A DNA stretch of 17,442 nucleotides from an uncultured Burkholderiaceae bacterium (GCA_937862845.1 CALMCK010000008.1:1-17442), one strand, 5' to 3'. Positions 1 to 7,886 are shown, numbered from the stretch's first letter. The notes: generated by a model not told the origin, from the sequence alone. A program made the numbers and translations.

Positions 1-1
1 C

Positions 2-694
2 ACACTGCCGCGCATGGACAAAACCAGCAAAAACAGCGTCTGGTTCAAGCAGCTCTCACAGCACGCCACCCCCATCGACATCGGCACCATCGGCGTGGCG
101 CAGCTGCCACGCTGGTTGTCCGAGCGACTCAAGCAACAAAACCAAAGCGCCAGTCCTGCCGCATTGCAGCTCATGGCACAGCAGTTTGAAGGCAATCTGG
201 TTGCCGCACATCAAGAAATTTTAAAGCTCGCTTTGCTGTTTCCAGAGGGTCTCATCAGCGACGACGACATTCGCAACAGCATTTTTAATGTCGCACGCTA
301 CGATGTTTTTTCATTGTCCGAGTCTTTGCTCACCGGTGATGTCGCCCGCGTCTGTCGCATGATAGAAGGCTTGCAAGCCGAAGGCGAATCCATCGTGCTC
401 GTGCTCTGGTCGCTCACCGAAGACGTGCGCGCCATGACACGACTCAAATCAGACATGGACAATGGCGGCCACCTGCCCAGCCTCATGCGCGAACAACGCA
501 TCTGGGGCCCACGCGAAAAGCTCATGCCCAATGCATTGCGCGCCTTGAGCAGCACTTTTCTCAAAAACGCCCTGCAACGCACCGCTGACCTCGACCGCAT
601 GGCGAAAGGGTTGAGCAAAGGCAACCCATGGGAAGCCACACTGCAGCTCGCCAGTCAAATCGCACTGCGCATTTCTAAAACCACAGCAAAATAA
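2..694 (+). CDS. holA: DNA polymerase III subunit delta, C-terminal part (5' end outside the window)
   Basis: This is the delta subunit of the replicative clamp loader, which opens the beta sliding clamp and works in the cytoplasm with delta', gamma/tau, chi and psi. The reading frame is open to the left edge (codons for T-L-P-R precede the first Met at 14), so the Met is internal and the N-terminal clamp-binding/AAA-like region is missing. Visible family features are DKTSKNSVWFKQL near the edge, the segment around NLVAAHQEILKLALL, the VARYDVFSL stretch that starts the C-terminal helical collar domain, and a helical end rich in Arg and Leu. About 230 residues are present against roughly 340 for the full protein. 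It ends directly at a strong hairpin and converges on aceB. The assignment is from family recognition. Confidence 0.88.
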   Translation, partial: TLPRMDKTSKNSVWFKQLSQHATPIDIGTIGVAQLPRWLSERLKQQNQSASPAALQLMAQQFEGNLVAAHQEILKLALLFPEGLISDDDIRNSIFNVARYDVFSLSESLLTGDVARVCRMIEGLQAEGESIVLVLWSLTEDVRAMTRLKSDMDNGGHLPSLMREQRIWGPREKLMPNALRALSSTFLKNALQRTADLDRMAKGLSKGNPWEATLQLASQIALRISKTTAK

Positions 695-721
695 AATCGG
701 GCCGAAGCCCGATTTTATTTT
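692..721. terminator. Bidirectional rho-independent terminator between holA and aceB
   Basis: A perfect 11-bp stem pairs 692-702 (TAAAATCGGGC) with 707-717 (GCCCGATTTTA) around a CGAA tetraloop. It starts at the holA stop codon. The A/T-rich ends of the stem give a U-rich tract on either strand, so it can end holA from the left and aceB from the right. Confidence 0.85.
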
Positions 722-779
722 GCTGACCCGCCGCAACACACTCTGTGCTTCGCGGGTGATGGTTCACCATGACGAGCGT

Positions 780-2363
780 TTAAAACTCCTCATACAGCGG
801 CAGCGTCAAAAACTCGATGAAGTCATCGCGTGTGCTCATGTCTTCAAAAATCGCGGCGGCTTTGGCAACCGTGTCCAGACCTTTGAGCGCGTCAGTCACT
901 TTCACAGTTTCCTCGGCAACCATGCCGCGCACCATGTCGGCGGTGACTTTGCGGCCATCGTCGAGCACGCCTTTGTCTGAACGAATCCATTGCCAAATTT
1001 GCGAGCGCGAGATTTCAGCGGTGGCGGCGTCTTCCATTAAGTTGTGAATCGGCACGCAGCCATTGCCAGCAAGCCATGCGGCAAGGTAGTGAATGCCGAC
1101 ATTGATGTTGTTGCGCACGCCTTGTTCGGTGATGGGCGCTTCGGGTTTGAAGTCGAGCAAATCAGCAGCGGCGACTTGCACATCATCGCGTTGACGCTCA
1201 AACTGATTGGGCTTGTCGCCCAGCACTTTGACGAACTCTGCCATCGCGACATCGACCAAACCAGGATGCGCCACCCAGCCACCATCGTAGCCATCGTTCG
1301 CATCGCGGGTTTTGTCGTTGCGAATGCCTGCGAACGCGCGTTCATTTGCCTCGACATCGGTTTTGCTTGGAATCAATGCACTCATGCCGCCCATCGCGGG
1401 TGCGCCGCGCTTGTGGCAGGTTTTCACCAACAACAAAGCATAAGCGCGCATGAATGGTGCGGTCATGGTGACTTGCGAGCGGTCGGCAAGGCAGAAATCT
1501 TTGTCGTTTTTGAATTTTTTAATGCATGAAAAAATATAATCCCAGCGGCCTGCATTCAAACCCGCGCTGTGCTCACGCAACTCGTACAAAATCTCGTCCA
1601 TCTCAAATGCCGCGACAATGGTTTCAATCAACACCGTTGCTTTAATCGTGCCCTGCGGAATACCGAGCAAGTCTTGCGCCATGACAAATGCGTCATTCCA
1701 CAAGCGCGCTTCAAGATGCGATTCCATTTTTGGCAGATAAAAATACGGGCCCGCGCCACGCGCGAGCAGCTCGCGTGCATTGTGAAAAAAGAACAAACCG
1801 AAGTCAAACAAACCGCCCGACATGCGTTCGCCATCGACCAGCACATGCTTTTCGTCCAAATGCCAACCGCGTGGACGCACCAGCAAAGTCGCGGTTTTGT
1901 CGTTTAAGGCGTATGATTTGCCGTTGGTTTCAAAATCGACTTGGCGGCGAATCGCATCATACAAATTGATTTGCCCCTGAACTTGATTCGCCCAGCTCGG
2001 CGAGTTTGAATCCTCAAAGTCAGACATGTACGCATCCGCACCCGAGTTCATCGCATTGATAATCATTTTGCGTTCAACAGGTCCTGTGATTTCCACACGA
2101 CGGCATTGCAATGCAGCAGGAATCGCCGCCACGCGCCAATCGCCCGCACGCACTGACGCAGTGTCCGCCAAAAAGTCTGGGCGCTCACCTGCGTCCATGC
2201 GCTCGGCACGCGCCACGCGCAGGGCCAACAACTCACGGCGACGCGGCGCAAAAGCGCGGTGCAGCTGGGCAATGAAACTCAAAGCCTCAAAACTTAAAAT
2301 CTGTGCAAACTCAGTGGTCACAGGCGCAGAAATCTGCATACCTGCTGGGATGGCGATGGACAT
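780..2363 (-). CDS. aceB: Malate synthase A
   Basis: The enzyme condenses glyoxylate with acetyl-CoA to give malate, the second step of the glyoxylate shunt, and acts in the cytoplasm. The chosen start is the ATG at 2361-2363 (protein begins MSIAIPAGMQ). A GAGGAG ribosome site lies 6-11 bases upstream, whereas the longer reading frame to 2429 has none and would run across the promoter. The product is 527 residues, close to the roughly 530 of the AceB family. Visible motifs are VEITGPVERKMIINAMNSGA, the YMSDFEDSNSPSW segment, LVRPRGWHL, GPYFYLPKMES, GRWDYIFSCIKKF and the late LMEDAATAEISRSQIWQW, which holds the catalytic acid region. It is monocistronic as seen, with a promoter/operator upstream and a shared terminator downstream. 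Isocitrate lyase is not next to it in this window. Confidence 0.95.
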   Translation of the reverse strand: MSIAIPAGMQISAPVTTEFAQILSFEALSFIAQLHRAFAPRRRELLALRVARAERMDAGERPDFLADTASVRAGDWRVAAIPAALQCRRVEITGPVERKMIINAMNSGADAYMSDFEDSNSPSWANQVQGQINLYDAIRRQVDFETNGKSYALNDKTATLLVRPRGWHLDEKHVLVDGERMSGGLFDFGLFFFHNARELLARGAGPYFYLPKMESHLEARLWNDAFVMAQDLLGIPQGTIKATVLIETIVAAFEMDEILYELREHSAGLNAGRWDYIFSCIKKFKNDKDFCLADRSQVTMTAPFMRAYALLLVKTCHKRGAPAMGGMSALIPSKTDVEANERAFAGIRNDKTRDANDGYDGGWVAHPGLVDVAMAEFVKVLGDKPNQFERQRDDVQVAAADLLDFKPEAPITEQGVRNNINVGIHYLAAWLAGNGCVPIHNLMEDAATAEISRSQIWQWIRSDKGVLDDGRKVTADMVRGMVAEETVKVTDALKGLDTVAKAAAIFEDMSTRDDFIEFLTLPLYEEF

Positions 2364-2396
2364 AAGACACTCCTCAATGGTTAAAAATTTGCTTGT

Positions 2397-2425
2397 ATTA
2401 TGTCTTACATAAGAGTTGAAATCAA
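2397..2425 (-). promoter_or_regulatory. aceB promoter with palindromic operator over the -10 box
   Basis: On the minus strand a -35 TTGATT (2425-2420) and a -10 CATAAT (2402-2397) are separated by exactly 17 bases. This puts transcription start near 2390, about 27 bases before the aceB ATG. The perfect inverted repeat TTATGT-AAG-ACATAA (2412-2398) covers the end of the spacer and most of the -10 box, where a bound repressor would block RNA polymerase. The promoter boxes and palindrome are seen directly; the regulator is unknown. Confidence 0.6.
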
Positions 2426-2504
2426 GCAAAACCCCTAGAAAATTGTGCAGCGCAGCTCAAACCCACGCCATCGCACAACCATCAACCGTATTGTAACAAC
2501 GTCA

Positions 2505-2532
2505 TAAAAAAACCACGCCAATCGGCGTGGTT
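2505..2532 (-). terminator. Rho-independent terminator, minus strand, upstream of aceB
   Basis: A perfect 9-bp stem pairs AACCACGCC (2511-2519) with GGCGTGGTT (2524-2532) around a 4-base loop. On the minus strand it is followed by a run of seven T (2512-2506). It lies about 80 bases before the aceB promoter. Confidence 0.8.
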
Positions 2533-2600
2533 GAAAAGGGGAAGTTGCCTTCCCACAGCAGTAAACTTTTCATGAAACACAACGCACTGTAACGAGCCAT
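2505..2600 (-). ncRNA. Possible small RNA upstream of aceB
   Basis: Between the moeB terminator and aceB there is a second terminator with no protein gene feeding it. On the minus strand a possible promoter has -35 TTGACG (2634-2629) and a weak -10 AAGTAT (2611-2606) with a 17-base spacer, which predicts a transcript of about 95 bases from near 2600. That RNA would contain an ACAATG/CGTTGT pairing near its 5' end, a perfect GGGAAG-GCAA-CTTCCC hairpin with a GNRA loop (2554-2539), and the terminator stem. I do not recognise a known RNA family. The -10 box is poor, so the element could instead be a processed 3' end of moeB mRNA. Confidence 0.33.
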
Positions 2601-2694
2601 TGTGGATACTTAATGCATGCATTGCCCGCGTCAAAGCTTTGGTGAATTCCTTAAAAAACCACTGGACACCCGAGCAGCCCCTCTGAACAAGCGC

Positions 2695-2721
2695 AAAAAA
2701 ACCGCTCGACACCGAGCGGTT
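2695..2721 (-). terminator. Rho-independent terminator of moeB
   Basis: A perfect 9-bp stem pairs AACCGCTCG (2700-2708) with CGAGCGGTT (2713-2721) around a 4-base loop. On the minus strand it runs into seven T (2701-2695). It sits about 25 bases after the moeB stop codon. Confidence 0.85.
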
Positions 2722-2746
2722 CATCCACGCAAATCCACAGTCCATA

Positions 2747-3499
2747 CTAAACACCGCAAACCGAACAATCCATCCGCCGCGACAACCCGACCCGGTGCCA
2801 CTGCATCGTCCGCGCATCCAGCGTCAATAGCTGCCCCACCAGTGCCGGCATACCCAGCAACACATTCAACGCTTGAGCGGCCTGCATCGCGCCGATGATG
2901 CCGACCAGCGGGGCAAACACGCCCAGCGTGGCGCAAGCCTCATCCGCAAACACCGTGTCGGGCGCAAACAAACACGCGTAGCACGGCGAGTCTGCATCGC
3001 GCGCATCGTACACACTGAGCTGCCCATCGAAGCGAATCGCAGCACCCGACACCAGCGGCGTTTTTTGCTGCACGCACACACGGTTAATCAGCTGGCGCGT
3101 GGCGAAGTTGTCCGAGCAATCAAGCACCACATCTGCCCGCGCTATCAAATCTGTGAGTTCACTCAGCATAGATGTGCCCACACGTTTATTTACCGCATGC
3201 ACGCACACATCAGGGTTGACAGCATGCAACGCGCGTTGAGCAGACGCAACCTTACTCATGCCAAGCGTCTGCGTGCTGTGAATGATTTGTCGTTGCAGAT
3301 TCGACAGCTCCACCACATCATCGTCCACCAAAGTGATTTGGCCGACCCCACTGGCCGCCAAATACAAGGCAGCAGGCGCACCCAAACCACCCGCGCCAAT
3401 GATAAGTACGTGCGCATCAAATAGTTTTTCCACCCCTTCAATGTCGATTTCGGGCAGAGCGATGTGGCGCGCATGGCGCAGGAGTTGGTTGTCATTCAT
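2747..3499 (-). CDS. moeB: Molybdopterin-synthase adenylyltransferase (MoeB/ThiF/HesA family)
   Basis: This family uses ATP to adenylate the C-terminal glycine of a ubiquitin-like sulfur carrier (MoaD in molybdenum cofactor synthesis, ThiS in thiamine synthesis). The start MNDNQLLRHARHI at 3499 fits the usual family N-terminus; the reading frame extends 21 codons further upstream but without recognisable homology. The product is 250 residues. Visible features are the nucleotide-binding loop IIGAGGLG (about residues 33-40), VDDD, the NLQRQIIHS segment with the Arg that contacts ATP, the DCSDNFATR motif, and two CxxC zinc pairs (CYAC and the C-terminal CSVC). No strong ribosome site precedes the start. 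It is divergent from mpl. MoeB and ThiF cannot be separated from sequence alone, since no moa or thi gene is adjacent. Confidence 0.88.
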   Translation of the reverse strand: MNDNQLLRHARHIALPEIDIEGVEKLFDAHVLIIGAGGLGAPAALYLAASGVGQITLVDDDVVELSNLQRQIIHSTQTLGMSKVASAQRALHAVNPDVCVHAVNKRVGTSMLSELTDLIARADVVLDCSDNFATRQLINRVCVQQKTPLVSGAAIRFDGQLSVYDARDADSPCYACLFAPDTVFADEACATLGVFAPLVGIIGAMQAAQALNVLLGMPALVGQLLTLDARTMQWHRVGLSRRMDCSVCGV

Positions 3500-3627
3500 G
3501 CGGGCTATTTTAATGCGCTTTACATAAAACACCAAGCGGCGCATCGAAATTACTTTTCTCAAACATTGAGCCCCTTAAACTGCGCTAAAATACGCCACCA
3601 ACAACCCTCCAACAAAAACATTATTTT

Positions 3628-4992
3628 ATGCACATTCATATTTTAGGTATCTGCGGTACATTCATGGGCGGCATCGCTGCCATCGCACAACAATCTGGCC
3701 ACAAAGTCACGGGCTGCGACGCGAACGTTTATCCTCCGATGAGCACACAGCTTGAGGCTCAGGGTATTGAGCTCATCACGGGTTTTGATGCGGCGCAAAC
3801 CTCACTCAACCCTGACGTCTACGTCATCGGCAATGTGGTGTCGCGCGGCAATCCATTGATGGAAGAGATTTTAAACAAAGGTTTGCCCTACATTTCTGGC
3901 CCGCAGTGGCTGGGTGAAAACGTCCTCAAAGACAAATGGGTGCTCGCAGTCGCGGGCACACATGGCAAAACCACCACGTCCTCGATGCTGGCATGGCTGT
4001 TACAAGATGCGGGCTTGAACCCTGGATTTCTCATCGGCGGTGTGCCGAATAATTTCGGCATTTCGGCGCGGGTGACTTCCGACCCATTCTTTGTGATTGA
4101 AGCGGATGAGTACGACACGGCGTTTTTTGATAAGCGTTCAAAGTTCGTGCACTACCGTCCGCGCACGGCGATTTTAAACAACCTTGAATTCGACCACGCC
4201 GATATTTTCCCGGACCTTGCCGCCTTACAAACCCAGTTCCGCCACCTCGTGCGCAGCATTCCCGCAAATGGCCTCATCATCTCCAACGCCCACGAGCAGT
4301 CGCTTGACGATACTCTGGCGCGCGGTGCTTGGACGGACGTGGCGCGTTTTGGCGATGGTTTGGGTGACTGGCAAATTGCCAATGTCGGCGACGATGACTC
4401 ATTCGATGTCTTGCACGATGGCGAGTTGCAAGGCCGCGTGCAGTGGAACGTGACGGGCGAGCACAATCGCTTGAACGCGCTGGCCGCCATCGCTGCGGCT
4501 CGTCATGTCGGTGTCGAGCCACGCCATTCGATTGATGCATTTTCACGATTTGAAATGGTCAAGCGCCGCATGGAAACCAAAGGCGTGGCGGGCGGCGTGA
4601 CCGTCATCGACGACTTTGCCCACCACCCGACGGCGATTGCATTGACGGTTGCGGGTCTGCGCAAACGGGTCGGCGCCGCGCGCATCCTTGCGGTGCTCGA
4701 ACCGCGTTCAAACACCATGAAACTGGGCGTGATGAAGGCACAGTTGCCCGACTCATTGCTCGAAGCGGACCTCATCTACGGCTACGGTGCCGCAGGTGAT
4801 GGCAAAGATGCACTCGGCTGGGATTTGGCCGAGTCCCTATCACCATTGGGCGATAAAGCCCGCGCGTTCTCTGATTTAAACGCGCTGGTCAGCGCCGTGC
4901 AAGCGCAAGCACAGCCGGGCGACTACGTGCTCGTGATGAGCAACGGTGGTTTTGGTGGCGTGCATCAAAAGCTGCTCGACGCGTTGGCGTGA
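3628..4992 (+). CDS. mpl: UDP-N-acetylmuramate:L-alanyl-gamma-D-glutamyl-meso-diaminopimelate ligase
   Basis: This cytoplasmic Mur-ligase-family enzyme attaches recycled murein tripeptide to UDP-MurNAc, returning cell-wall peptides to peptidoglycan synthesis. The 454-residue length fits Mpl. The N-terminus MHIHILGICGTFMGGIAAIA is the dinucleotide-like fold typical of Mpl/MurC. The ATP loop GTHGKTTT lies at residues 110-117, followed by EADEYDTAFFDKRSKF, LNNLEFDHADIF, DDFAHHPTAI and EPRSNTMKLG, all Mpl signatures. The start is the first ATG of the frame; the leader is A-rich with no clear ribosome site. A TAAAAT -10-like box lies at 3586-3591, without a convincing -35. Its stop lies only 4 bases before the csaA start, so the two are probably co-transcribed. 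Confidence 0.95.
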   Translation: MHIHILGICGTFMGGIAAIAQQSGHKVTGCDANVYPPMSTQLEAQGIELITGFDAAQTSLNPDVYVIGNVVSRGNPLMEEILNKGLPYISGPQWLGENVLKDKWVLAVAGTHGKTTTSSMLAWLLQDAGLNPGFLIGGVPNNFGISARVTSDPFFVIEADEYDTAFFDKRSKFVHYRPRTAILNNLEFDHADIFPDLAALQTQFRHLVRSIPANGLIISNAHEQSLDDTLARGAWTDVARFGDGLGDWQIANVGDDDSFDVLHDGELQGRVQWNVTGEHNRLNALAAIAAARHVGVEPRHSIDAFSRFEMVKRRMETKGVAGGVTVIDDFAHHPTAIALTVAGLRKRVGAARILAVLEPRSNTMKLGVMKAQLPDSLLEADLIYGYGAAGDGKDALGWDLAESLSPLGDKARAFSDLNALVSAVQAQAQPGDYVLVMSNGGFGGVHQKLLDALA

Positions 4993-4996
4993 TGCG

Positions 4997-5359
4997 ATGA
5001 GCAGCCACGACAACGTCAACATGCCCACCATCGATTGGGCCGACTTCACCAAAGTCGAACTGCGGGTCGGGCGCATCATCAGCGCTGAGGCATTCCCCGA
5101 AGCGCGTCGCCCCGCTTACCAGCTGCGCATTGATTTTGGCCCAGACATCGGCATCCGAAAATCCAGCGCACAAATCACCGATTTGTATCAACCAGACAGT
5201 TTATTGGGCCAGCTGGTGGTGGCCGTGCTCAACTTTCCGCCCAAACAAATCGGCCCGATGATGTCCGAATGTTTGGTGACAGGATTTCACAACCCCGATG
5301 GCCACGTGACTCTGTGTGTGCCTCAGCACGATGTGCCGCTGGGCACGAAATTATTGTAA
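4997..5359 (+). CDS. csaA: CsaA-like tRNA-binding domain protein, putative export chaperone
   Basis: The protein has 120 residues and consists almost entirely of one OB-fold tRNA-binding domain. CsaA was described in Bacillus as a dimeric chaperone with secretion-related activity; its role in proteobacteria is less clear. Diagnostic segments are WADFTKVELRVGRI, the FPEARRPAYQLRIDFG stretch, IGIRKSSAQIT, the NFPPKQIGPMMSECLVTGF stretch and VPLGTKLL. The start at 4997 (MSSHDNVNMPTIDW) was chosen because it lies just after the mpl stop; the frame runs further upstream inside mpl, which is unlikely to be used. An alternative start is the internal Met of MPTIDW. Close coupling to mpl suggests one operon with mpl and yqiA. 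Confidence 0.88.
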   Translation: MSSHDNVNMPTIDWADFTKVELRVGRIISAEAFPEARRPAYQLRIDFGPDIGIRKSSAQITDLYQPDSLLGQLVVAVLNFPPKQIGPMMSECLVTGFHNPDGHVTLCVPQHDVPLGTKLL

Positions 5360-5419
5360 CGCTTGTGGATTAACGGCCGCAATGGTGAGCTTCATCAATT
5401 CAACAACAAGGACACACCC

Positions 5420-5986
5420 ATGAAACTGCTCTATTTGCATGGCTTTCGCTCATCACCTCAATCAGAAAAATCATTGGCAGTGGCGAGTTATTGTGAAATA
5501 CGTGGCATCGCAGCACCCGTCATGCCGCAGCTACCAGTGTCGCCCAAAGACTCAGTAAGACTGTGTGAGCGCCTCATCATCGAGCACAGCATCGACACCA
5601 TTTGCGGCTCCTCGCTCGGTGGTTTTTATGCCATGCACCTCGCTGAAAAATACCAGCTGCGCTGCGCCGTCATCAACCCAGCCATCACGCCGTGGAAAGA
5701 GTTAAACGATGCCGCACTGAAAGCCCGCTACAGCGTCGAGGAAATCGCCATGAGCGACTCATTGCGCTATCTCGCCGAGCTGCACCACTACCACACCCCG
5801 ACTTTGACCGATTTGGACCGTTATTTATTACTGGTCGCGCTCGGTGATGAAGTGCTCAATCCTGCGCAAATGCGTGCGCATTTTAAAGGGGCGCACGAAA
5901 TCGTCGTCGACGGCGGCACTCACTCGCTCAATGATTTCGGTGGCCACCTCGACGCCCTGATGACTTTTTTGCTCAATCCTCACTGA
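5420..5986 (+). CDS. YqiA/YcfP-family alpha/beta-hydrolase (esterase)
   Basis: This small 188-residue hydrolase resembles E. coli YqiA, which cleaves short-chain acyl esters in vitro; the natural substrate is unknown. The family features are LYLHGFRSSPQSEK at the N-terminus, the nucleophile elbow GSSLGG with Ser65, Asp143 in LGDEVLNP and His168 in GGTHSLNDFGG, giving a complete catalytic triad. The start ATG at 5420 was preferred over the longer frame from 5363 because AAGGA lies about 8 bases upstream and MKLLYLHGF is the canonical family start. It follows csaA by 60 bases and is followed by a strong terminator, so it probably ends the mpl operon. Confidence 0.87.
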   Translation: MKLLYLHGFRSSPQSEKSLAVASYCEIRGIAAPVMPQLPVSPKDSVRLCERLIIEHSIDTICGSSLGGFYAMHLAEKYQLRCAVINPAITPWKELNDAALKARYSVEEIAMSDSLRYLAELHHYHTPTLTDLDRYLLLVALGDEVLNPAQMRAHFKGAHEIVVDGGTHSLNDFGGHLDALMTFLLNPH

Positions 5987-6042
5987 CGCATCCGCGCCAC
6001 CAATTGTCGCGCCCGCTCACACATGGCGCTGGCTGCACGCAC

Positions 6043-6075
6043 AAAAAAACGCGAATCATCTGATTCGCGTTTTTT
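6043..6075. terminator. Bidirectional terminator between yqiA and aqpZ
   Basis: A perfect stem pairs AAAAAACGCGAATC (6044-6057) with GATTCGCGTTTTTT (6062-6075) around a 4-base loop. The A and T runs at the two ends serve as U tracts for the plus and minus strands respectively. The two flanking genes converge on it. Confidence 0.88.
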
Positions 6076-6113
6076 AAAAACCAAGCCGACACAAGATCTG
6101 TGTTGCTTATCTT

Positions 6114-6833
6114 TTATTTCAGCAATGCTGACGTGCCACGGGTTTTCTTATACAAAAACACACCGATGAGCGCGCCCACAATTGGCGCCACCCAGAACAA
6201 CCACAACTGACCCAAAGCCCACGGCTGAGTCGAAGTGAATTGTTGAATCATCGCCACACCAGTTGAACGCGCAGGGTTCACAGAAGTGTTGGTCACAGGA
6301 ATCGAAATCAGGTGAATCAAGGTCAATGCCAAGCCAATTGCAATCGGTGCAAAGCCAGCTGGCGCGCCGTTGCGAGCATTGGTCACCGCCATGATGATGA
6401 ACAAAAATGCCGCCGTCATCACGATTTCTGTCACCAACGCAGCGGCCATGCTAAAGCCACCCGGTGAATGCTCACCGAAACCATTTGAAGCAAAACCACC
6501 GACATCAGTGAAGTCCGACTTGCCGCTGACGATGAAGTACAAAACGCCCGCAGCAACAATCGCACCAATCGTTTGCGCGACAACGTAACCCGCCACATTT
6601 TTAGTTTCAAAACGGCCGCCGAACCACAAACCCACAGTGACGGCGGGGTTAAAGTGACCACCCGAAATGCCGCCGACCGCATACGCCATCGTCAATACGG
6701 TCAAACCAAATGCAAGCGACACGCCCAAAAAGTGAATGCCATGCTCAGGAAACGCCGCTGCCAACACCGCGCTGCCGCAACCACCTAAAACCAACCAAAA
6801 TGTACCGATGAACTCGGCGAGTAACTTATTCAT
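6114..6833 (-). CDS. aqpZ: Aquaporin Z, water channel
   Basis: This inner-membrane channel lets water pass and responds to osmotic change. The protein has 239 residues with six predicted membrane segments and two half-helices. Both NPA motifs are intact: GGHFNPAVT (NPA at 62-64) and NTSVNPARS (186-188). The selectivity filter is that of a water-specific AqpZ rather than a glycerol channel: Phe42, His174, Thr183 and Arg189 occupy the equivalents of E. coli AqpZ Phe43, His174, Thr183 and Arg189. The start is supported by TAGGAG 7-12 bases upstream. It is a single-gene unit convergent with yqiA, ending near the shared hairpin. Its promoter lies in the A/T-rich stretch 6840-6930, but I could not place the boxes with confidence. 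Confidence 0.96.
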   Translation of the reverse strand: MNKLLAEFIGTFWLVLGGCGSAVLAAAFPEHGIHFLGVSLAFGLTVLTMAYAVGGISGGHFNPAVTVGLWFGGRFETKNVAGYVVAQTIGAIVAAGVLYFIVSGKSDFTDVGGFASNGFGEHSPGGFSMAAALVTEIVMTAAFLFIIMAVTNARNGAPAGFAPIAIGLALTLIHLISIPVTNTSVNPARSTGVAMIQQFTSTQPWALGQLWLFWVAPIVGALIGVFLYKKTRGTSALLK

Positions 6834-7004
6834 AATAACTCCTAAAAAACAAAAACATTAAAGCCTCCAGATATAGCACCAAAGACCCCACTTAAAAACA
6901 GCAGCCGCGATTTTAATACACTTTAATGACTCATGGGGATAATGCACAGGTATTTTCACGCATCATGCGAACACACATTCACGAACCGCACGCACCACTA
7001 TCAA

Positions 7005-7054
7005 TTGACAGCCCTCAGCATCGCCGTTACACTGCACATTAGAACGACCGTTCT
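7005..7054 (+). promoter_or_regulatory. Promoter and TetR-type operator of the enoyl-CoA hydratase gene
   Basis: A consensus -35 TTGACA (7005-7010), a 17-base spacer and a -10 TACACT (7028-7033) predict a start near 7040. The perfect inverted repeat AGAACG-AC-CGTTCT (7041-7054) begins at that position, where a bound dimer would block transcription. The same arms recur before the tetR gene at 8030-8043. Confidence 0.65.
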
Positions 7055-7090
7055 TTTTCTTTTATCAATTAAAAACAATTGAGAGACACC

Positions 7091-7846
7091 ATGGACATCC
7101 TAACCCACATTGACGAGCACATCGGCCACATACAGATCAACCGCGCCGAGCGAAAAAACGCACTCACCAGCGCCATGTACCAAACCATCGCCGACACACT
7201 CAAACACTACGATGCCAATGACGACGTGCGCGTGATTTTAATGCACGGCCTGCCCGACATGTTTTGTGCTGGCAATGATTTGCAAGACTTTCTACAAAAC
7301 CCAGTCACCGACAATGATGCCCCCGTGGTCCAGTTTTTATTCGCCCTGCGCGATCTCAAAAAACCGCTGGTCATGGCCGTCAATGGCATTGCGGTCGGCG
7401 TCGGCGTCACCATGCTCATGCACGCCGACTACGTCGTCGCAGCCGATGACTCTAAGTTTCAGCTGCCCTTCATCAACCTCGCGCTTTGCCCAGAAGCAGG
7501 CTCGAGCTTACTCCTCACACAGCGAGCGGGCTATCTGCGCGCCGCAGAGTTGCTCATGTTTGGCGAGTTTTTTAACGTCACCACCGCACACGAGCTGGGC
7601 ATCGTCAGCCGCGTCATGCCGCACATCGAAGTGCTGCGCCACGCCCAACATCAAGCCCGTCACCTCGCCGAAAAATCCCCCGCCGCCATGCGCGCCACCA
7701 AATCCCTGCTCAAAGCACACAACACCGATGCCCTGCGCGCCGCACTTGATGCCGAGTTGCACGCATTTGGCACACTGCTGCAAGGCCCCGACTCACGCGA
7801 AGCGATGACCGCATTTTTTGAAAAGCGCAAACCGAGTTTCTCGTGA
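7091..7846 (+). CDS. Enoyl-CoA hydratase/isomerase family protein
   Basis: This is a crotonase-fold enzyme of 251 residues, probably acting on enoyl-CoA intermediates of fatty-acid breakdown. The substrate/oxyanion region is FCAGNDLQDF, with a second loop in AVNGIAVGVGVTM. The catalytic segment is LALCPEAGSS, with Glu135. An acid at this point, in a PEAGSS-like context, resembles delta3-delta2-enoyl-CoA isomerases more than the PGAGGTQ-type hydratases, so isomerase activity (needed for unsaturated fatty acids) is a real option. The ATG at 7091 was chosen over a TTG four codons upstream because MDILTHIDEHIGHI is the normal family beginning. It has its own promoter with a TetR-like operator and its own terminator, and lies just before the tetR-led fatty-acid genes. 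Confidence 0.85.
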   Translation: MDILTHIDEHIGHIQINRAERKNALTSAMYQTIADTLKHYDANDDVRVILMHGLPDMFCAGNDLQDFLQNPVTDNDAPVVQFLFALRDLKKPLVMAVNGIAVGVGVTMLMHADYVVAADDSKFQLPFINLALCPEAGSSLLLTQRAGYLRAAELLMFGEFFNVTTAHELGIVSRVMPHIEVLRHAQHQARHLAEKSPAAMRATKSLLKAHNTDALRAALDAELHAFGTLLQGPDSREAMTAFFEKRKPSFS

Positions 7847-7886
7847 ACATACCCAGCACCCAACGAAAATCAAACGCACTTTAAAC

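Noticed and set aside
1044..1529. A 161-codon open frame antisense to aceB.
   Set aside because: It is a shadow of the malate synthase gene; composition and lack of ribosome site do not support a real protein.
2364..2429. A longer N-terminus for malate synthase.
   Set aside because: The extra codons cover the predicted -10 box and palindrome; the ATG at 2363 has GAGGAG at good spacing.
2482..2817. A 111-codon minus-strand open frame spanning the moeB 3' end and the gap before aceB.
   Set aside because: It runs through both intrinsic terminators, overlaps the moeB coding end and shows no domain or ribosome site. The gap is better explained by terminators and a possible RNA.
3563..3591. A promoter for mpl with -10 TAAAAT at 3586-3591.
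   Set aside because: The best -35 candidates (TTGAGC with a 14-base spacer, or CATTGA with 16) are poor, so no promoter feature was listed.
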